Assembly: GCA_029931535.1 (NCBI GenBank)
Contig: JAQPZY010001501.1
Span: 1,372,501 to 1,436,500 of the forward strand
From: Margaritifera margaritifera
Lineage: Eukaryota > Mollusca > Bivalvia > Unionida > Margaritiferidae
Length of the DNA stretch: 64,000 nt
Direction of reading: 5' to 3'
The notes under the pieces: generated by a model
Seen by the model: only the letters and a program-made list of their open reading frames with translations
The model's database searches: none
What the model was told of the DNA's origin: nothing
Translations under genes and position numbers: made by a program
Shown: positions 57,010 to 64,000 of the stretch, one piece after another
How positions within the stretch are numbered: the first letter of the stretch is position 1
Layout: each line of letters starts with the position of its first letter

Positions 57010-58360
57010 TGTCATGCATCCCAAAGTAAAATTTATTTTAATGATAGCTTTACACACAAAATATGTTGCAACAATTTTCGTCAAATTATGAATTCATGGG
57101 TGGTATACTCTCATTTCGTAAGTAGAACTGTTTTGTACTGCGAGAAAGCGAGCATATTAGAGCATTTACTCGTGTGTTTTATGACTTATTTTTGCAGCAA
57201 AAGTGTAAAGTTTCGTTGAAAATTGATAAAAATTATATTTTCAGCATATATTTGGTGAAGAAGCGTTGTTAAGTATATACCAGGAGTAACGATAGTATTA
57301 AGATTGCTTATACAAAAAATGTCTTTGACGCAATAGACTAGATGTAATTATTTATTAAAAATAATATCGGTATGATTTGTTTGCACGCTGAGGAGTTATC
57401 TGAAAATATGGACCAACTGAGATGAGAAAAGGAAATAATTTCAAGCACAAGGAGTCTAATAACTGCTCCATCTTCTTTCTCATTGAAACATAAGCTTTAA
57501 ATAATAAACGACATCGAATAAATAAAATAGATAACAAATATACACGGCAAAAATAAAGGACATCAATTTAGGAACTCACCATTTAGTGGATAAGATTTTG
57601 GCGACTATGCGAAATTACGACAACAGTACACCTGCACAGTATTAAACAAATTATTTTTGCAAAATCTAGGTCTTCAAAATATTGCAAATATTACCGGGTC
57701 CTGCGAATACACTAAAAGATACATTAATATTTAAAACGTTTCCTGTATACAAGAAGAAAATGAAAATATTAAGGACACTATAAAATTATCTTGTTCTCCT
57801 TCATTTTCTTCGGTGCTCTTTGGCTTCTCGTTAGAAGCAGTCTATTTAATTCAAAGGAAATTTGAGTGAAATTGATCTTCGTTCCTAATGCTATAACATG
57901 CACGTCCTCTTATTTCCCCCTTCCCTACAATCAAAGAAATATCCATTAAATTAAATACTTACAAAATCAATTTAAAACAAAATAAAATAATTAATTTAAA
58001 AAAAAATTTTTTCCAAAAAAAACAGGAGAAAAAGATATGTTACGAAATTCAGGGAAAATTCCTAGAATTGCATACATCAGTGGAAAACGGATTTCAACCT
58101 ATAAACTTTGTGACAAACGTATGTAAATTTACTCAGTTTACGTATAACAGAAGAAACGAGAGAAACGTAATGATGTTCCTAAGACGATCAGCTTCTTTGT
58201 ACAATTTAAATTTTCTGGCATTGTCTTCACAAGAGTCTAAAAATTGAATTCGACTTTATTTTATTACGGAATTATAACAGAATGTATATGTATGTATATA
58301 TGTATGTGTGGGTCGCCATGCATGTGTGTCTGCTACGCACAAATGTGTGCTTAGTCAGGA
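57010..58360. other. AT-rich stretch without supported gene
   Basis: The frames at 57,001-57,219 (+) and 57,355-57,537 (-) are short and unrecognised. A- and T-runs near 57,960-58,030. Confidence 0.35.
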
Positions 58361-58365
58361 GATAT

Positions 58366-58445
58366 GGGGTTAGTGGGTGCAGGCAAGGCGATGGGTGCTG
58401 TAACTCGCAGATCCGGGTTCGAATCTCAGCAGAGGATGAATTAAA
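58366..58445 (+). mobile_element. tRNA-derived SINE head
   Basis: Box A-like GGTTAGTGGGTGCAGG near 58,368 and an excellent box B GGTTCGAATCT at 58,416-58,426, at tRNA-like spacing, followed by CAGCAGAGGATGAATTAAAAAG. The upstream end and tail are unclear. It cannot be folded into a full tRNA cloverleaf by eye. Confidence 0.6.
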
Positions 58446-58551
58446 AAGTCTTTAACCTGTATAATAATGTTCTTTCTCCATATATAATTTCACTTCATAA
58501 GATCACGTGTTCTCCTGTTGGATACAGAGTTAGCACTTTCAACTCTGTTTG

Positions 58552-58568
58552 GTATATATATATATGTG

Positions 58569-58638
<70 letters not shown>

Positions 58639-58668
58639 TATATACATATGTATGTATGTATATATATT
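58552..58668. repeat. (TA)n with GTATG interruptions
   Basis: TA tract interrupted near both ends by GTATG-type units. Confidence 0.96.
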
Positions 58669-58764
58669 AAAAAGAGTTTTTTCTATATATAGCAGTGAAT
58701 TTGTCATGCATGCAGTGAAAGGTAAATAATTTCTTATGTAAATTTCAGCATTAATATTACATAA

Positions 58765-59390
58765 TGAAACGGACTTTAATCCAAACGCAATACCATTTCC
58801 AAAAAGGTAAAAAAAAAAAAAAAAAAAAAAAAAGGAAATGAGTGACACAGAATTGCAAAGGATTAGGTACAAAAATTCCGATACAGAATCTTAGCTCATG
58901 CATGAAGTCGTGTTTTTGTTATATTTAAATTTATATTTTGTGCCCAATCATGACATACATAATTGTTGAGAACAAATATCTAGGAAAAATACTCAAATAT
59001 TTATCTTTCCAATGCTCTAGGCTCAAACAATTTACATCTACGACAAAAGCCACAGATGCTAAACAGTATTCTTTTATGTTACAAAGCAATACGGACAAAA
59101 GCCACAGATTACAAAAAATATCCACTGATATTACAAAGCAAAACATGTTGGAATTAAATCCGAACAAAATACCATGCCAAAAGAAAAGTGGAGAAAAAAT
59201 TTTAAAAACAAAAATTGATAACAGATGCAGATACTAAATCTCAGCAAATGCATGAAGCTGTTTTAATTGTTAATTTGAAATTGATGTTTTATACACATTC
59301 ATGCCGCTAAAGTCAAGGATAAAATACCCAAATATCTATCTCTCCATGGCTCGGACAGTTTGCATTCTCCATGCACATTGTCTATAGACA
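58765..59390 (+). repeat. Diverged tandem duplication, unit about 390-400 bp
   Basis: The sequence from about 58,775 (AATCCAAACGCAATACCATT) recurs from about 59,157 (AATCCGAACAAAATACCATG). The two units stay alignable through ATACAGAATCTTAGC/GATACTAAATCTCAGC, CATGCATGAAG/AATGCATGAAG, ATACTCAAATATTTATCTTTCC/ATACCCAAATATCTATCTCTCC and GGCTC. Inside the first unit a 54-bp echo of GACAAAAGCCACAGAT occurs at 59,042 and 59,096. The plus and minus frames at 58,931-59,237 lie in this repeat. Confidence 0.75.
58809..58833. repeat. Poly(A) run
   Basis: About 25 A inside the first duplicated unit; the second unit has only short A-runs there. Confidence 0.95.
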
Positions 59391-59472
59391 GTCTCCATAC
59401 ACATTGTCATAGACAGCAGCCACGGAGAAAACAGTAGTTGAAATCTTTTGAAGTGTTTATCCCCCAGTAACT

Positions 59473-59862
59473 GTGCACTTACGGTTGTTAAGCAAACCGG
59501 TTAGTGTTACCTTTGGAAATGAGTTCGCTTTTGTAATCAATATTAGTTTGCCATCATCGGTCCTTTTCAGTTTTGATAACATATCAAATAGCCCACTATT
59601 CAGTCACCTAGTTGCCGCATTTGAGTCTTCGTATCGTACATTTCAAGCTCTTCCATTGCTGCTAGGAATCAGGATACCAACGAGGATTTATCAGTTGCAC
59701 CAAAGATTAATTACACTAAGTTATCTGCTCTCATACCCGAGTGACCTACAATCTGATGGAGAAATCCGCAAGGTTCATCTACAAAGTAAATTGTGTAACA
59801 TGGAAAATGTAGCCTTGCTTTATGTCTTTTTTTTTCTTTGTAAGGTCAATGTTGGAAAATGA
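59473..59862 (+). CDS. Longest unique open frame of the right end, unrecognised
   Basis: A 129-codon frame with no low complexity apart from a Phe run near the end. It reads FGNEFAFVINISLPSSVLFS and QALPLLLGIRIPTRIYQLHQ. No signal for a known domain, and no splice or promoter context that I can support. Length alone could arise by chance in 64 kb, so it is listed for completeness only. Confidence 0.15.
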   Translation: MHLRLLSKPVSVTFGNEFAFVINISLPSSVLFSFDNISNSPLFSHLVAAFESSYRTFQALPLLLGIRIPTRIYQLHQRLITLSYLLSYPSDLQSDGEIRKVHLQSKLCNMENVALLYVFFFLCKVNVGK

Positions 59863-60002
59863 CATTAACTTGAATCGAAAGGCCCTATTTAAACACTTGG
59901 ATGGTCATAATTAAGGATCTTTATTGGAAATGCATGCGATTAATTTAAACTTTTCAAGACCCAGCTTAAGGCAATGAACGAAGGATGATAATCGAAACGA
60001 TT

Positions 60003-60210
60003 CAGTGGCGGATCCCAAAAAATATTTCGGTGGAGGGGGGGGGGGGCGGCGTAAACAAGTAGGCTAGGAGTCGGTGGCATGGAACCCCGGTGAGGGCCCA
60101 GGGGGTGAAGCCCCCGGAAGCTCCTGCATTTTAAGCGTTTTCATGGCATAAATGTATCCATCTAACTGTGATGAAAACTTACTCTAAGAAAGGTTTTGGT
60201 TGTTTCGTAG
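60003..60210 (+). repeat. Dispersed GC-rich repeat, copy 2
   Basis: Begins CAGTGGCGGATCCC, passes through a G run at 60,034-60,046, then the part shared with 35,157-35,328: GGCGTAAACAAGTAGGC, a CAGGGGGTGAAGCCCCC core that can pair GGGGG with CCCCC, CTCCTGCATTTTAAGCGTTT, and the GTTGTTTCG end. The GGCGGATCC start and G run suggest a non-autonomous element; class unknown. Confidence 0.75.
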
Positions 60211-60219
60211 GTTCATTAG

Positions 60220-61030
60220 TACTGATAATAAGAAACACAGATTGACATCAGTCTGATCACTCACTAAGAATAAAATTGCATTTATGATTTTCTCCAGTAT
60301 TTTGAAGTTATAAATTGTTCATTATTATAATAGCATAATATACCGTAAGATCCTAACAATATAAATGATTTACACCTTTTCTCTTCTCCTATCCTCTCTA
60401 TTGTCTTTCTCGTAATTTCTTAAAGTATTAAGTATTAATTAGTCTATATATCTGTAATAGTATACAATAAATTAGTACATTCTTATTTATTGTGACCATT
60501 GTTTATTATATGAATATGATTGTAAACCATGCGCATGGAAGAAGGTATTTGGAGGTATTGCATGTTGCCCAATCCCAATCGAAATATGTAATAAATAAAA
60601 ATAAAAGATTGTTGCCTGGATTGTTTCCACCAATAAAACAATTATTCAATACAATTCACCGCACGTGCGGAATTCAATATTATTATGAGACACTGCGCTA
60701 CAGTCGGCGTATAAATCTGAAAAAAAAAACATTTCAACACCATGTCTTAAAATGCGTGGAGTTCAAAGAAAGGTCATACTAGATATAAGCAAAATATCAT
60801 TTATGAGTATTGTTTCGAAGGAAACGTTGATCGAAAATTTTAAAATATCTGGCCAATATAAGTCGTCAGAGATATCACATCCTTATAACTTATGAAACAT
60901 ATTGCCAAAGCTTGGAAGTCTTTTTTTATAAGTTGATATTAAAGGTGTGTTTAATTGTCTGTTAAACCCAAGGAGGCGCTTCATGGCTTATATTGTAAAT
61001 TCAGAAATTGTCAATAAACAAACAACATCA
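60220..61030. other. No supported gene
   Basis: The 96-codon plus frame at 60,492-60,782 is unrecognised. A-rich patches. Confidence 0.3.
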
Positions 61031-61033
61031 TAA

Positions 61034-61221
61034 ATAAATACATACATACATACATACATACATACATACATACATACATACATACATACATACATACATA
61101 CATACATACATACATACATACATACATACATACATACATACATACATACATACTTACATAAATACATACATACATACATGCATGCATACATACATACATA
61201 CATGCATGCATACATACATAC
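61034..61221. repeat. (CATA)n microsatellite
   Basis: About 47 tetranucleotide units with two CATGCATGCATA variant blocks near 61,178 and 61,202. False Met-Tyr-Val-Cys frames read across it. Confidence 0.97.
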
Positions 61222-61344
61222 AAATAAAGATATGAGAAATAAAAGAAACTCATGCTACAGTTAACTTTCCCATACATGAAAGACTGAGAATTTGACGATG
61301 ATTATGATCACAATTTTGGGATACTGTTGAGACAATATAATGGC

Positions 61345-61384
61345 TACGCCCCCTCCCCCCCCTCTCTCTCTCTCTCTCTCTCTG
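61345..61384. repeat. C run and (CT)n
   Basis: CCCCCTCCCCCCCC followed by about 11 CT units. Confidence 0.93.
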
Positions 61385-63170
61385 GTGCACATATTCAGAA
61401 GTTTACTCCCCATTATTTCAAAAAAGGATTACATACTTAGAAACTCACGTATAGTAGTATCTGAGTGAGTAATAAAATGCTGGATACAACCGCTGACCAC
61501 GGATAGTCAAACTACCTTCGCGCATTACATCTGAAGACATACAAAGTGTTATAACTGGCGTCATCCCAATCTCCACCAGAGTTTATAGCATCCCGCTTAT
61601 TGTTTTTTTGTTTGTTTGTTGTTTTTTTGGGGGGTGGGGGTGGGGGGGGGTTGTAAGAATTCCAAAAACTGTATCGAACATATTTTCCAGAATCAACACG
61701 ATTTAAAAACAAATTAACATAAGAATGAAATTTTAGTATTTATATCTCTCGGTCTCGTATATCTAGTTTTGCTCACATACATGTGGATGTTGCTCTTTTC
61801 TTATTGCAAACGTCTTTTTCCTTGTGAATGTTTATCACGTATGTCGACATTTTAAATGACAGATCTATAAGGCTTTTTATCCTTTCTTAAATAAACATTT
61901 CTTTATAAGATTGTGTGCATATGGTTCTGACACACGAATCGTCTGCATGTCATTCTTCTTTTTTGTCAGTAATAAGAGTTTAATTAAGACATAAACCAAT
62001 ATATTCTGCAAAGAAACAATAAACGTGGTATCTCTGGATTCACTGTCACAGCGGTCCTTGATATCAAATATGTTAAACGGTAATGCTGACCTTAATCCGT
62101 CCCCTGATCAGTGTGTCCAAAAAGCGGGCGTTTTGGTAATCAAACTGTCCACTTTTAGCCATGTAGGACTAAACGAATTATGCAAGTTCAATCTATTTTC
62201 ACGACAATGATAGACACGAATCATTAAAACGTATTGCCATGGTATCTTCACGGAATTTGATAATTTAGTTCTACTTCAGTCAAGCCTCGTTTCGTTACAC
62301 GATCCATTTCCCACAATCACACAGTTCGTTTAGGAACCAAACTAATATTGCAAATGATAAACATGGATAATATGGATTTTCTTAATTTGACTTTGTTTAT
62401 GAACGTTTAGAAAAATGTTTAATAATATAAGCATGGTTTTTTTTAAATTTTATTGTTGCTGTTGTTGTCCTGTTTTCAAATCTTGATCACACATGAAGAA
62501 TTCGCTTTATTGCTTGTACATGAAAACGATCGGTATGATTCAGGCCTGTTATATCACTTTTCTTGAGAAGCATCAATCACTCTACACCGGCGCCATCTTC
62601 GCCTAAATTTGCAGAGATAACAAATGAACCTTTCTCTTTCGCCTCATAATTTGTGTTAGGTACATTGCACCATAACTACAAATCTTTTTATCTGCAGCTA
62701 TTAGCCTAATGAGGCCCAAAAATTCATTGGCATTTCTCCGTTAGAAAAAGTTAGCTTTGAACAATAAAGTCGTAAACTATAGAATCCTCAGAATTTAGGT
62801 TTGATTAAATTGTTAATATTTCCTATACCAAGGAGCCAACACATAACTACAATTACAGGATTTTTATGAGAAAAGTTTGAATTAAAATCAAGTAGAAGAA
62901 ATGCATTTGTTTTTATGCAAGAACTGAGTTAGAGCGACGTTATCTAAATACAAAAGTTGGGCTATGGAATGCAATTAAGGTCTCTACTTTAGCTAATATG
63001 CGTGCATTTGTGTAATTTTTATATCTTTTTTTATAATTTTAAAACTTAAAGTTGATTTTATATTTACTATTCAAAAACTGCGTTACTAAATTTTGTTTGA
63101 ATATGGGACAACAAGTTAAATTTAAAATAGTAAGGACTTTTTATTTGCGTGGGAACAGAACACTTCAAGT
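61385..63170. other. No supported gene
   Basis: Contains a T/G-rich run at 61,600-61,651 and otherwise anonymous AT-rich sequence. Confidence 0.35.
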
Positions 63171-63179
63171 ACCTCTGCA

Positions 63180-63425
63180 TGGCAGAAAACACTAGCCCAC
63201 TTCCCGTACTACTACATAAAATCAAATAAACAAAAACAAACAAACGAAAAAAAAAAAAAAAACCAAAGCAAAAAAAAAAAAAAAAAGGAAAACGAAACCA
63301 CGTACGTTACTACTGCAAAAGAAAAAAAAAAAAACAAGAAAAAATACGAAGTCACCTACCTTGCTACTGCGTAAAAACACAACAATACCCACAAGGCCAC
63401 TTCTGCGCTACCGCGTGAAAACACA

Positions 63426-63471
<46 letters not shown>

Positions 63472-63600
63472 AAAAAAAAAACAACACACGAACAAAACAA
63501 ACAGACAGCAACAAATACAACGAGGTCACTTCCGTACTACTGCGTGAAAACAAACAGACAAACAAACAAACAAAAAATATTTTAAAAAAATGCGATAACA
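63180..63600 (+). repeat. Tandem units of a CACTTCCGTACTACTGCGTG block with A/CA-rich arms
   Basis: A short GC-richer block recurs five times: CACTTCCCGTACTACTACAT (about 63,198), CACGTACGTTACTACTGC (about 63,300), CACCTACCTTGCTACTGCGT (about 63,352), CACTTCTGCGCTACCGCGTG (about 63,398) and CACTTCCGTACTACTGCGTG (about 63,527). Each is followed by an A-rich or (CA)n arm of variable length, including a (CA)n of about 24 units at 63,421-63,468. The arms evolve fast while the block is kept. Confidence 0.8.
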
Positions 63601-63901
63601 AGATTTTCAAGATGGCCACCTTTTTGTGGAAGTTTTATTAATACTCATAAATGTCTGAATTAAAGTCATGTATTTAAAGTTGAAGTACGTTAAATAAAAG
63701 AGGGGAAATAAACAAAATAAATGAGTGTATAGCTGAATTGTTCGTCACTGTTGGCACATATGAGTTCGATGATCTCTTGGATATTGCTCCATTGGTGAAA
63801 TCACTTTGGTATTACGCACATGAAATCCCACAAATGGCATGCACACACTAACAAAATATCATCTGAAAGGACATCGGCATTCTTTACAACAACAGCCCCA
63901 A

Positions 63902-63944
63902 CCCCCCCCCCCCCCCCAAAAAAAAAAAAAAAAAAAAAAAAAAA
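63902..63944. repeat. C run followed by A run
   Basis: About 16 C then about 27 A, continuing into CAA-rich sequence to the window end. Confidence 0.95.
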
Positions 63945-64000
63945 CAACAACAAAAAAACAATACAACAAACAACAAATAAACAGCCAGGACAAATTATTT

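Noticed and set aside
58366..58445. Possible tRNA gene
   Set aside because: Box A- and B-like elements are present, but no acceptor stem or cloverleaf could be paired; a SINE head fits better.

Overview
This is a 64 kb piece of an AT-rich animal genome. No host gene can be recognised in it. Long (TA)n, (CATA)n/(GTAT)n, (AG)n and (CA)n tracts, tRNA-derived SINE relics, RTE-like LINE, Ty3/Gypsy and DIRS/Gypsy-like RNase H fragments, and several decayed Polinton/Maverick (adintovirus-like) elements together suggest a marine invertebrate, probably a mollusc. The species call is inference, not proof. Nearly every open frame longer than 60 codons is a piece of a broken mobile element, a reading of a tandem repeat, or chance.

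Region by region. At 0.6-3.9 kb is an almost full-length but heavily frameshifted Polinton family-B DNA polymerase (+). At 5.7-7.3 kb is a second polymerase copy on the minus strand, followed at 7.3-10.6 kb by further minus-strand Polinton-type reading frames. 10.6-16.6 kb is mostly anonymous AT-rich DNA with small duplications. From 16.6 to 25.1 kb lies a third element: a polymerase piece (+), then small genes on alternating strands. These include one-pass membrane proteins, a zinc-ribbon/HNH (endonuclease VII-like) protein, and a divergent pair made of an acidic protein and a Gly-rich hydrophobic protein. From 40.7 to 46.2 kb lies a fourth element with the same gene order and orientations: polymerase N-terminus, membrane protein, zinc-ribbon protein, the divergent pair. 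It then carries a long near-perfect hairpin, a retroviral-type integrase and a conserved frame of unknown function. Comparing the third and fourth elements is the most informative thing in the window, because it separates selected reading frames from noise.

Between these lie a 36-bp minisatellite (28.8-29.8 kb), an internally deleted RTE-like LINE (32.0-33.5 kb) and a decayed Ty3/Gypsy gag-pol (36.5-39.3 kb). The right third (46-64 kb) holds dispersed repeats, a possible solo LTR (49.8-50.5 kb), a DIRS/Gypsy-like RNase H relic (55.2-55.6 kb), three short-unit minisatellites and many microsatellites.

The Polinton genes would once have worked together: a protein-primed polymerase copies the element, the integrase inserts it, and the remaining frames probably served virion or membrane functions. 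Every copy here is broken by stops, frameshifts or deletions and looks inactive.
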